In this document: positions 7,025 through 13,112 of the stretch, piece after piece
How the letters are laid out: each line of letters starts with the position of its first letter
Position numbering within the stretch: the stretch's first letter is position 1
NCBI GenBank assembly: GCA_963205035.1
Contig: CAUJII010000093.1
Span: forward strand, 1-15,169
Reading direction: 5' to 3'
DNA length: 15,169 nucleotides
Source: Spirochaetota bacterium
GTDB taxonomy: Bacteria > Spirochaetota > Leptospiria > Turneriellales > Turneriellaceae
The notes under the pieces: model-generated
Seen by the model: the letters and a program-made list of their open reading frames with translations, nothing else
The model's database searches: none
Told to the model about the DNA's origin: nothing
Translations under genes and position numbers: made by a program

Positions 7025-7790
7025 CGACTTAGTGGGCCTCTTGACCATCGTTCGCAAGGAAACGCTGCGCATCTTGCGGATATGGACGCAAACTCTCTTG
7101 CCGCCTGTCATCAATATCGTCCTCTATCTTTTGATCTTCGGAAGTTTTATCGGTTCGCGAGTAGGTTCGATTGGCCAAGATAGTTATATCAACTTTATTG
7201 TTCCGGGACTTATTCTGATGGCAGTGATTGCCAACTCTTATGGCAATGTTTCAAGCTCTTTTTTCAGCGCGAAGTTCCAAAAGAACCTCGAAGAGATTTT
7301 GGTTTCCCCCGTTCCTGACTCGTTTATTGTGTTAGGGTACAGCTTCGGCGGCATCGTTCGAGGCTTACTCGTCACAGCCTGCCTCGTTGGCGTAGTCTTA
7401 GTGGCACCCGGTCTCGATTTGAAAATCCAGCACCCGTTCTTAGCGCTCATCGTACTCCTTCTCACTGCAAGTTTTTTTTCGTTCGGTGGACTTCTCAATG
7501 CACTCCTCGCTCGCAAATTTGACGATGTAAGTTTCATCCCTACTTTCATTTTAACACCGCTGACTTATTTGGGTGGCGTTTTCTACCCGCTTTCAGGCTT
7601 GCCCGAGTTCTGGGCAAAGCTCTCGCTCGCAAACCCTGTCTTTCACATGGTGAGCGCTCTGCGTTATGCGTTTTTAGGTTCGGCGGATTTACCCCTATCT
7701 TACGCTCTCATTTTTCTTGTTGCAGGTAACATCGCGCTCTTTCTCGCATGCCTTTTTTACATCAAGCGCGGTCAAGGCATACGCAACTGA
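7017..7790 (+). CDS. yadH: ABC-2 type transporter, permease (YadH-like)
   Basis: Encodes 257 residues; E. coli YadH has 256. It is an integral inner-membrane protein with about six helices, for example TLLPPVINIVLYLLIFGSFI (26-45) and the segments near 65, 107, 135, 175 and 235. LTPLTYLGGVFYPLSGLPEFW holds the ABC-2 permease signature. The start is TTG at 7017, chosen because AGGAG (7005-7009) lies 7 nt upstream and because it gives the expected N-terminus; this makes an 8-bp overlap with the ATPase gene. With that ATPase it should form a two-gene homodimeric exporter. Cargo is unknown. Confidence 0.92.
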   Translation: MRNDLVGLLTIVRKETLRILRIWTQTLLPPVINIVLYLLIFGSFIGSRVGSIGQDSYINFIVPGLILMAVIANSYGNVSSSFFSAKFQKNLEEILVSPVPDSFIVLGYSFGGIVRGLLVTACLVGVVLVAPGLDLKIQHPFLALIVLLLTASFFSFGGLLNALLARKFDDVSFIPTFILTPLTYLGGVFYPLSGLPEFWAKLSLANPVFHMVSALRYAFLGSADLPLSYALIFLVAGNIALFLACLFYIKRGQGIRN

Positions 7791-7828
7791 ATTGACTTCT
7801 TAGTACCCGGAGGCCGATACTCAAGACA

Positions 7829-8611
7829 ATGGAACTCTTGCGCTGGCAGTTAGCTAACAGCCTCAAAAATAATCAATACATCCTTTTAGACAGCGCAAAG
7901 AACGCCGTCCTTATCGATCCTATCGATCGCATCGAAATAGAAAGGTTGCGCGAACGCTTAGGCTTCAAGGTCAAAGCACTTTGCATCACGCACGAACACT
8001 TGGACCATGCGGGCGAAGCGGGGTCTCTTCAAAAACTCTACAACGCCCGCGTCTACGCTTCACAAAAAGCCAAGGGGCTCATCGACGCCGATGTAACCAC
8101 TGTGGCTAATGCTGAGACGATTACTATTTCGTCTGAGTTGTCGCTGCGTCTTTTTGATACGCCGGGTCACACCGCAGCGCACGCCGTTTTTGAAGCGATG
8201 GGATTTCTTTTTAGCGGCGATTGTCTTTTTCACGGGGGATGCGGCCACTGCAACAGCCAATCGGCAAGTCTCGAAGAGCATTTTGAAACGCTAACGCATC
8301 GCTTGGCCGAGCTTCCGGGAGATTTCCTCGTCATGCCGGGGCACTACTATGCGAAACGCAACCTTGAATTTGCGCTCCATGTTGAAAAAGACAATAAGCG
8401 CACGTTGGATTTACTTTCGCGTTTGCAAAACGCCACAGACGAGCTGCAACACCAGACGACGCTCAAGCAAGAGGCTGAATATAATCCATTCTTGAGGCTT
8501 GCTAATAAATCCTTGAGACAGACGCTTTCTGATCTAACCAACCGTAATTTCATGCAGGTTGATGATTTTACAGTCTTTCAAGAGTTACGCAGCATGCGCA
8601 GCTCGTGGTGA
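7829..8611 (+). CDS. gloB: Glyoxalase-II-like metallo-beta-lactamase-fold hydrolase
   Basis: Encodes 260 residues. Metal-binding motifs are THEHLDH (54-60; His55, His57, Asp59, His60), TPGHTAAH with His114, SGD with Asp131, and MPGHYY with His172. The C-terminal EAEYNPFLRL (215-224) and the VFQELRSMR end resemble hydroxyacylglutathione hydrolases, which split S-lactoylglutathione to lactate and glutathione. Sitting 38 bp after yadH at the end of a glutathione synthesis operon supports this reading. Other enzymes of the fold, such as persulfide dioxygenase, are possible, but the NPFLR-type C-terminus argues for glyoxalase II. GGAGG (7809-7813) lies 15 nt before the ATG, farther than usual, and no better in-frame start is present. 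Confidence 0.87.
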   Translation: MELLRWQLANSLKNNQYILLDSAKNAVLIDPIDRIEIERLRERLGFKVKALCITHEHLDHAGEAGSLQKLYNARVYASQKAKGLIDADVTTVANAETITISSELSLRLFDTPGHTAAHAVFEAMGFLFSGDCLFHGGCGHCNSQSASLEEHFETLTHRLAELPGDFLVMPGHYYAKRNLEFALHVEKDNKRTLDLLSRLQNATDELQHQTTLKQEAEYNPFLRLANKSLRQTLSDLTNRNFMQVDDFTVFQELRSMRSSW

Positions 8612-8614
8612 AGG

Positions 8615-8630
8615 AGTCACTAATGTGACT
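8615..8630 (+). other. Short perfect hairpin just after gloB
   Basis: AGTCAC and GTGACT (8615-8620 with 8625-8630) pair perfectly around a TAAT loop, starting 4 bp after the gloB stop codon. No T-run follows directly. It may fold together with, or compete with, the terminator-like stem just downstream. Confidence 0.5.
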
Positions 8631-8658
8631 AGGCGGGAACTCGCTGGTGTGATTTTTT
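8627..8658 (+). terminator. Probable intrinsic terminator of the bolA-gloB operon
   Basis: ACTAGGCG and CGCTGGT pair over 7 bp with one bulged G around a GGAACT loop, and a TTTTTT run (8653-8658) follows 4-5 nt later. The gap between stem and T-run and the bulge make it weaker than a classic terminator. A further GCGCT/AGCGC hairpin (8661-8675) comes next, over the stop codon of the convergent lipoprotein gene. Confidence 0.45.
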
Positions 8659-8674
8659 CCGCGCTGCCGGAGCG

Positions 8675-9202
8675 CTAAGGCGTTACAGTAATACCATTCA
8701 GGCGCGAGTCGTCACCGAGGCCATCGCCGTCGGCATCGATGCCCTGAATTTGTTGAATCCCATCGAGCAAAAATCGAATCTGCTTCGCCCCGTCGTTATT
8801 TTGTGCAAGAAGACGCATCGACATCCGGCCATCAACGTCTCTTGCAAGGAGATAATAATCGGCTGTCTGGTCGGCATCTATATCGACGGGCACAATAAAG
8901 GCCCACGGAGAAAGCCGTTTTATACCGGCCGAGAGCACCACGATGTCGTTTATGCCGTTGTTATTGAGATCCAACCCCAACGTAACGGGTGGCGTACTAT
9001 TTTTTAGAAAAAAATAATAGACGGTGTTGGTGGTGTCGACAACCCTCACCTCGGCCCCTGGCGAGAGAGCTTGAACTGTCTTCGCGTATTGCTCGTCTTC
9101 GAGGGTTTCAATAAATGTCTTTGTGTCGAGCGAATCGGCGCACGCACTCAAGAGAAATACACAGAAGAGCAAAAAACTCCGTAGAGTTACACTGGGTTTC
9201 AT
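8675..9202 (-). CDS. Lipoprotein with Asp-rich calcium-loop-like repeats
   Basis: Encodes 175 residues. It has a type II signal peptide: positive start, hydrophobic 10-18 and lipobox LSAC with lipidated Cys21. The mature part has three Asp/Asn-rich loops, DLNNNGINDI (78-87), DIDADQTADYY (107-117) and DADGDGLGDDS (156-166), which resemble the calcium-binding DxNxNG or DxDxDG loops of dockerin, thrombospondin type-3 or FG-GAP/VCBS repeats. Calcium binding is inferred from these. No catalytic motif is seen and I do not recognise a named family. GGAGGAG lies 8 nt before the ATG, and the start overlaps the upstream stop (ATGA), so it is expressed with the secreted protein gene before it. Expected site: envelope, probably the outer membrane. 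Confidence 0.85.
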   Translation of the reverse strand: MKPSVTLRSFLLFCVFLLSACADSLDTKTFIETLEDEQYAKTVQALSPGAEVRVVDTTNTVYYFFLKNSTPPVTLGLDLNNNGINDIVVLSAGIKRLSPWAFIVPVDIDADQTADYYLLARDVDGRMSMRLLAQNNDGAKQIRFLLDGIQQIQGIDADGDGLGDDSRLNGITVTP

Positions 9203-10665
9203 AGTCGCACTCCTCCGCTCAGCAGGACTCGATAATCAAGAAAGCTATTTTCTTCGCTCAAATAGCGGATGCCCGCTCTAATATCGAGACCGATTTCTGC
9301 GAGACGCCAAACATAGATGCGCAGGCGGCATCCAAAATCGGCTCCAGGGAGTACACCGGCAAAAAGTAGGTGGCTACCGGTTGCTTTAAGGCTTGCATAG
9401 CCCAACGCTGCGCCTGCATAAGGCGTTAGGCCGAAGCGCCAGACATCCCACGTGCGTGATAGGCCAACTGTTATGCCAAAGTGTTGTAGTTGCAACGGTT
9501 CTCTACCTACGAGGAGACGTCCTGATTGACTCATAATAGCGAGCGATGCGTTGTGCAAAGAATAATCTAAAGATGCGAAATACTGGAAGCCGTCAAGATA
9601 TGTTAAATAACTCCACCGTGGAATTTTATCCTGAAACACAAGGCTCACCGCCAAACCGGGATTAAACTCCGCTAAGGGGTATTTGAGATTGTATGTAATA
9701 CCCGAATCGGTTGGCCCCCACGGTTGCAGAAAGGACAAACCGGCTTCAAGAAAAATGATCCTCTGGGGTGCGGGTGGCGGTCGTACCTCAACCGGTGCGG
9801 CTGTATTTTTTATCTCGGCAGGCTTTGTCGTCTCGCTCTCGGCTCCTTTGACAGTCTCTTTCTTCTCTGGCGCATTCAGAGTCTTCTCGTCGGGCTTTAA
9901 TTCCGGCTTTGTTTCAGCTTTTCTTTCTGGTTTTATTTCCTGAATTATTTCGGGTTTGGGGGGGGAGATTATCGCTTCTGTAGTATCAACTTTCGTAATC
10001 GGCGTAATTCCCACTTTTTGGGCAAGCTGCGCTTCGCCCATTTTGTTGGCAGATTGTAAAATTTCTTTCGTTATAGGAGTAACTATTGCGAGCGAAGGCG
10101 TTTTAGGTAGAGGTAAGAGTTTCTTAGCCATTGGCCCGCTCATGCGTTCTGCGAGTCGGTCGATAGAATCGAACATAGTCGCATCCGTGCGGATAAGAGC
10201 GCTATCTTCAACACTCACCCGGCCTGCGTTCACGTCAATAGCTCGCGCCTCGATGCGGATGCGCTTGCCTTTGCGCACAAAGTATCCCACGACAACGACG
10301 TCTGCCTCGACCGCCCTCCCGAGATCCACCGCCCTTTGGGTATCGCTCAGTCCTGTTGTCGGAACTCCTTCAGCACGCGCTTTGCGTAGCGCCCGAGAGC
10401 GGTTCAAGATTTTGAAACGGTGTTTTTTTTTCAAAGGGCGAATAAACGCATCGGGGATTGTTTCTCGAAGGTAGTTGAAATTCCGACTCTTCGACTGGTT
10501 TTCAAAGGGAGCCAAGAAAACGGTACGCTTCTGTGGTTCGGATCGCAGTCTTGCTTTTGATTCGGCGCCGAGCGGAGATAAACCTAAAAGAATAAACGCA
10601 AGCGTATGAACAAAACACACTTTAGCATTACCTCGCCTAAAGTTGTGTCGGGATTTGCATTGCAT
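9199..10665 (-). CDS. Secreted CsgG/FlgO-like domain protein with Lys/Pro/Glu linker and C-terminal barrel-like domain
   Basis: Encodes 488 residues from the ATG at 10665. A signal-peptide-like stretch FVHTLAFILLGLSPLGAES (18-36) precedes RTVFLAPFENQS (47-58), a CsgG/FlgO/TolB-N-like start in which the product regulates or assembles in the envelope; ADVVVVGYFVRKGKRIRIEARAID (121-144) continues that domain. Residues 236-300 are rich in Lys, Pro and Glu, with KPE-type repeats. Residues 302-488 alternate aromatic and polar residues in strands (for example RWSYLTYLDGFQYFASLDYS) and end GGVRL, which suggests an outer-membrane barrel. Function is unknown. The start is uncertain: no ribosome-binding site precedes 10665, whereas GTG at 10620 has GAGG about 10 nt upstream and would give a tidier signal peptide. 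It overlaps the lipoprotein gene by 4 bp. Confidence 0.82.
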   Translation of the reverse strand: MQCKSRHNFRRGNAKVCFVHTLAFILLGLSPLGAESKARLRSEPQKRTVFLAPFENQSKSRNFNYLRETIPDAFIRPLKKKHRFKILNRSRALRKARAEGVPTTGLSDTQRAVDLGRAVEADVVVVGYFVRKGKRIRIEARAIDVNAGRVSVEDSALIRTDATMFDSIDRLAERMSGPMAKKLLPLPKTPSLAIVTPITKEILQSANKMGEAQLAQKVGITPITKVDTTEAIISPPKPEIIQEIKPERKAETKPELKPDEKTLNAPEKKETVKGAESETTKPAEIKNTAAPVEVRPPPAPQRIIFLEAGLSFLQPWGPTDSGITYNLKYPLAEFNPGLAVSLVFQDKIPRWSYLTYLDGFQYFASLDYSLHNASLAIMSQSGRLLVGREPLQLQHFGITVGLSRTWDVWRFGLTPYAGAALGYASLKATGSHLLFAGVLPGADFGCRLRIYVWRLAEIGLDIRAGIRYLSEENSFLDYRVLLSGGVRL

Positions 10666-10951
10666 ACGCGAAAGGAGACGTCTGCCGACAAAGTCGATGA
10701 ACGCCTCACCCGGTAAATTTCAAAAAAAAATTGACACACTCAATCTACTCCCAAAAGCGGCGCCTTAGAAGGCCTTTGGGGTCTTCAAATCTAAGTGAAA
10801 GTTTCGCAAGAAACGGGAGGTCAGACGCAGAAGCCGTGCACCTGAGTAGTAGAAGTGGGCAGCGCAGCGAACGTCGAAACAAAAGAAAATATGTCTATGG
10901 AAAAACCATAGATCAACTAAAAAAGAGTTTGGTAACTTTAAGGAGTAGAAA
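10666..10951 (+). ncRNA. Candidate structured leader RNA ahead of the nitrogen cluster
   Basis: Read as + strand RNA, 10745-10849 folds by eye into a four-helix junction. P1 pairs CTACTC (10745-10750) with GAGTAG (10844-10849). P2 pairs CTTAG+AAGGCC (10764-10774) with GGTCTT (10780-10785) and CTAAG (10791-10795), with a CAAAT bulge. P3 is GTTTC-GCAA-GAAAC (10801-10814), a GNRA tetraloop hairpin. P4 pairs AGGT (10818-10821) with ACCT (10840-10843), plus inner GCA/TGC. A second GAAAC (10876-10880), preceded by CGTC, could pair instead with GTTTC (10801) and GACG (10824), disrupting P3. A further perfect hairpin, TCTATGG/CCATAGA (10894-10912), lies before the ribosome-binding site at 10941. I do not recognise a known riboswitch class. 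TTGACA at 10731 lacks a -10 partner. The exact ends are unknown. Confidence 0.5.
10894..10912 (+). other. Perfect hairpin before the small-ORF ribosome-binding site
   Basis: TCTATGG (10894-10900) and CCATAGA (10906-10912) form a perfect 7-bp stem with an AAAAA loop, 28 nt before the AGGAG of the 80-residue ORF. It is not followed by a T-run, so it is not a standard terminator. Confidence 0.6.
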
Positions 10952-11194
10952 ATGAGTAACCAAAAACAATTAAACAGCAGGTGGGTCCTTTCAAAGACTA
11001 CCTCAGCCCGAACGGGTAAATTTTGCTTAGGTCTATACGTCCCAAGCATTCCAGAATATGCGCAAGTGCAAAACTCTGCTGCATATAAATCCATCCAATT
11101 CGATTTCCAAATGAAGAAGTGGCGTTCTAAAACGTACGCTCACAGCGCATTGCCTGTGAGAGACGTCTTTAGTGTCTCTTCACGCTTCGTTTAA
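10952..11194 (+). CDS. Unrecognised 80-residue protein upstream of amtB
   Basis: Encodes 80 residues. AGGAG (10941-10945) lies 6 nt before the ATG, which is ideal, and amtB starts 24 nt after its stop, so it looks like the first gene of the nitrogen cluster. The protein is basic, has a single Cys (Cys25), no signal peptide and no membrane segment. Notable stretches are KFCLGLYVPSIPEYAQVQNS (23-42) and IQFDFQMKKWRSKTYAHS (48-65); it ends VSSRFV. I do not recognise the family. Position suggests a regulator or partner of Amt, PII or glutamate synthase, or a leader-encoded protein, but nothing in the sequence shows this. The end of the ORF carries two potential hairpins (11141-11157 and 11156-11183) that share bases. 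Confidence 0.7.
   Translation: MSNQKQLNSRWVLSKTTSARTGKFCLGLYVPSIPEYAQVQNSAAYKSIQFDFQMKKWRSKTYAHSALPVRDVFSVSSRFV
11141..11183 (+). other. Overlapping alternative hairpins at the end of the small ORF
   Basis: CACAG (11141-11145) can pair with CTGTG (11153-11157), while GTGAGAGAC (11156-11164) can pair with GTCTCTTCAC (11174-11183) with one bulged base. The two stems share 11156-11157, so they partly exclude each other. They lie just before the amtB ribosome-binding site (AGGAGG, 11209-11214). This could be chance, since the bases are coding. Confidence 0.35.
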
Positions 11195-11218
11195 CTGCGA
11201 ACTCGATTAGGAGGATTT

Positions 11219-12700
11219 ATGAAACCTTACAAACTTTTTATATACTCATGTGTTGCTTGCGTTTTTGCTCTTACAGTAAATTCGCTCGCAGCAGATACTA
11301 CAGCGAGTCAGAGCGCGACGCAAAAAGTTTTGACGCTCGAAGAGCGCGTTCAAGACCTCGAAGCGTATGTAAACAACACGCCACGCGTCAAAGACAACGC
11401 GTCTATTTCCCCACAGGCGCGACCCGACAAAACGAACGTAGCGAGCGCGGGGCCGGGGCATAACGCATGGCTTATGACTTCAACCCTACTCGTCTTGTTC
11501 ATGACGTTGCCGGGGCTTGCGCTTTTTTACGGCGGTCTTGTGCGCGCAAAAAATGTACTGAGCGTCGTTGCGCAATGCTTTGCCATAACAGGCATCGTGA
11601 CTCTTCTCTGGTGGGCCATTGGCTACTCTCTGGTCTTTTCAGAAAACACCCCTTTCATCGGGAGTACAGCTCTCTCGCTATTTCGCGGTGTCGACAGTAG
11701 CGTGGGCCAAGGCGGTCCGTGGATTTCAAACAACGTCTTCGCGCTCTTTCAAATGATGTTCGCGATTATTACGCCCGCTCTCATTGTGGGAGCGATCGCC
11801 GAACGCATGAAATTTTCGAGCGTCCTGGCTTTTGTCGTCTTCTGGATGTTTGCCGTTTACTTTCCTCTGGCTCACATGGTGTGGGGCCCTGGTGGATTCA
11901 TGAACGGACTCGGAAATTTTGACAAAGCGGCAATCCATGCCATCGATTTCGCGGGCGGCACCGTTGTTCACATGTCGTCTGGATGGTCCGCACTTATCTT
12001 GTGCCTCATCGTCGGCAAACGCGCAGGCTTTGGAACGAAATCGTTCGCACCGCACAGCATGGTTCTCACTGCTGTCGGTACAGGTATGCTCTGGGTTGGC
12101 TGGTATGGCTTCAACGCAGGTTCCGCACTTGCGGCAGACGGCATTGCAGCGAACGCTTTTGTAACGACAACTTTCGCAGCCGCAGTAGCCGCTCTTGTTT
12201 GGCCGGCTCTCGAATGGATGACCAAGGGCCACCCGACAGTCTTAGGGTTTTGCTCGGGCGCGATTGCGGGTCTGGTGGTGATTACGCCTGCTGCAGGTTT
12301 TGTGAGCGCCAATTCTGCGGTTACGATGGGGCTACTTGCGGGAGTTATCCCTTTCTTCACTGTCATGTATATGAAGCGCTGGTTAGGCTACGACGATTCG
12401 CTCGATACATTCGGGATCCACGGCGTCGGCGGCACGTTGGGAGCTCTCCTCACCCCGCTCTTCGCTTCCCAAGAGGTGAATCCGGCTCTTGCGAATGTTT
12501 TGCAGTTGAGCCTCTTCGCGGAACACTTGAAGGCGATTGGACTAACTATTCTTCTTTCGGTCGTCGCTACGGCAATCATTGCATTTGCGATAAAATATAC
12601 GTTGGGTCTAAAAGTCAAAGCGGCGCACGAATCGCTGGGGCTTGATATTAGCGAGCATGGCGAAGAAGGCTATGGCGGCTTCCAGACCTTTGTCGAATAA
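11219..12700 (+). CDS. amtB: Ammonium transporter
   Basis: Encodes 493 residues. A signal peptide (1-24, ending NSLA) is followed by about 57 residues that precede the first membrane helix, including LTLEERVQDLEAYV (38-51), which looks like a short helix or coiled coil; E. coli AmtB has a much shorter segment here. The Amt core starts at NAWLMTSTLLVLFMTLPGLA (82-101). Hallmarks are LFYGGLVRAKNVLS, HMVWGPGGFMNGLG, DFAGGTVVHMSSG with the first pore His, and LDTFGIHGVGGTLGALLTP with the second. It is an inner-membrane trimer that conducts ammonium. AGGAGG sits 5 nt before the ATG. glnK follows after 10 bp, the usual pairing, in which PII plugs the pore when nitrogen is plentiful. Confidence 0.96.
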   Translation: MKPYKLFIYSCVACVFALTVNSLAADTTASQSATQKVLTLEERVQDLEAYVNNTPRVKDNASISPQARPDKTNVASAGPGHNAWLMTSTLLVLFMTLPGLALFYGGLVRAKNVLSVVAQCFAITGIVTLLWWAIGYSLVFSENTPFIGSTALSLFRGVDSSVGQGGPWISNNVFALFQMMFAIITPALIVGAIAERMKFSSVLAFVVFWMFAVYFPLAHMVWGPGGFMNGLGNFDKAAIHAIDFAGGTVVHMSSGWSALILCLIVGKRAGFGTKSFAPHSMVLTAVGTGMLWVGWYGFNAGSALAADGIAANAFVTTTFAAAVAALVWPALEWMTKGHPTVLGFCSGAIAGLVVITPAAGFVSANSAVTMGLLAGVIPFFTVMYMKRWLGYDDSLDTFGIHGVGGTLGALLTPLFASQEVNPALANVLQLSLFAEHLKAIGLTILLSVVATAIIAFAIKYTLGLKVKAAHESLGLDISEHGEEGYGGFQTFVE

Positions 12701-12710
12701 AGAGGATACC

Positions 12711-13052
12711 ATGAAACTCATAACAGCAATGATACAACCGACTAAATTACAGGACGTCAAAGACGCGCTTTATGAAGCCAACGTGACTAAGATGACCGTC
12801 TCAAATGCTCTGGGCTGTGGACAGCAGCGCGGATACGATGAGTCTTACCGTGGCGTTGTGAAAGAGGTGCATCTTCTCAAGAAGATACGCATCGATATTG
12901 CAGTCAACGAGGAATTCGTCGATGCGACTGTTGCCGCAATTATCCGAGGCGCCCACACCGGGCACATCGGCGACGGCAAAATTTTTATCACAGAGCTCGC
13001 CGAAGTCATTCGTATTCGCACCAGCGAAAGGGGGAGTTTGGCCATAGGCTGA
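12711..13052 (+). CDS. glnK: PII nitrogen-regulatory protein without the Tyr-51 modification site
   Basis: Encodes 113 residues from ATG 12711, which has AGAGG 5 nt upstream and gives the standard PII N-terminus MKLITAMIQPTKLQDV; a longer in-frame reading from 12642 would run into the end of amtB and is rejected. PII proteins sense ATP/ADP and 2-oxoglutarate and, next to amtB, usually control the transporter. Ligand residues are kept: Gln39, Lys58, the GDGK loop (87-90), Arg101 and Arg103. The T-loop reads GYDESYRGVVKEVHLLKK (41-58): Tyr46 is present, but position 51, uridylylated or adenylylated in many bacteria, is Lys, and position 49 (the cyanobacterial phosphoserine) is Val. Known modification sites are therefore absent. 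A hairpin and gltB follow. Confidence 0.95.
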   Translation: MKLITAMIQPTKLQDVKDALYEANVTKMTVSNALGCGQQRGYDESYRGVVKEVHLLKKIRIDIAVNEEFVDATVAAIIRGAHTGHIGDGKIFITELAEVIRIRTSERGSLAIG

Positions 13053-13056
13053 CGAG

Positions 13057-13086
13057 CGGGGAGGCGGATTGATTATTCGCCTCCCG
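13057..13086 (+). other. Strong hairpin between glnK and gltB
   Basis: GGGAGGCG (13059-13066) and CGCCTCCC (13078-13085) pair perfectly over 8 bp, extendable inward by G-T, A-T and T-A pairs to 11 bp with a 5-nt loop, and outward by C57-G86 if one G is bulged. GAAGATTAAACTT follows, with no T-run, so termination is unlikely. The stem starts 6 nt after the glnK stop and ends 16 nt before the gltB ribosome-binding site (AAGGAG, 13102-13107). It may separate the stability or amount of glnK and gltB mRNA. Confidence 0.65.
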
Positions 13087-13112
13087 AAGATTAAACTTAC
13101 CAAGGAGAAAAA

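Noticed and set aside
8661..8675. GCGCT/AGCGC hairpin as terminator of the lipoprotein gene
   Set aside because: On the minus strand it is followed by A residues, not U, and it overlaps the stop codon; it cannot be a standard terminator in that direction.
9956..10474. 172-residue reading frame on the + strand
   Set aside because: It lies opposite the well-supported CsgG/FlgO-like gene, has low-complexity Ser/Ala/Arg composition, and no ribosome-binding site.
10731..10760. TTGACA as the -35 of a promoter for the small ORF
   Set aside because: No -10 box lies 16-18 bp downstream (AAAAGC or AAGCGG there), and a start near 10766 would exclude the P1 left arm. Kept only as a hexamer match.
10818..10880. 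Glutamine (glnA-type) riboswitch, suggested by AGAAGTGGG and GCGAACGTC
   Set aside because: The 5' CGTTCA-type strand and the conserved GGAAGTAGG and GAAGGAACGC elements do not line up; the similarity is too weak without a covariance search.
12642..12710. Longer N-terminus for the PII gene
   Set aside because: It would overlap the end of amtB, add 23 residues not found in PII proteins, and has no ribosome-binding site; ATG 12711 has AGAGG and the standard N-terminus.
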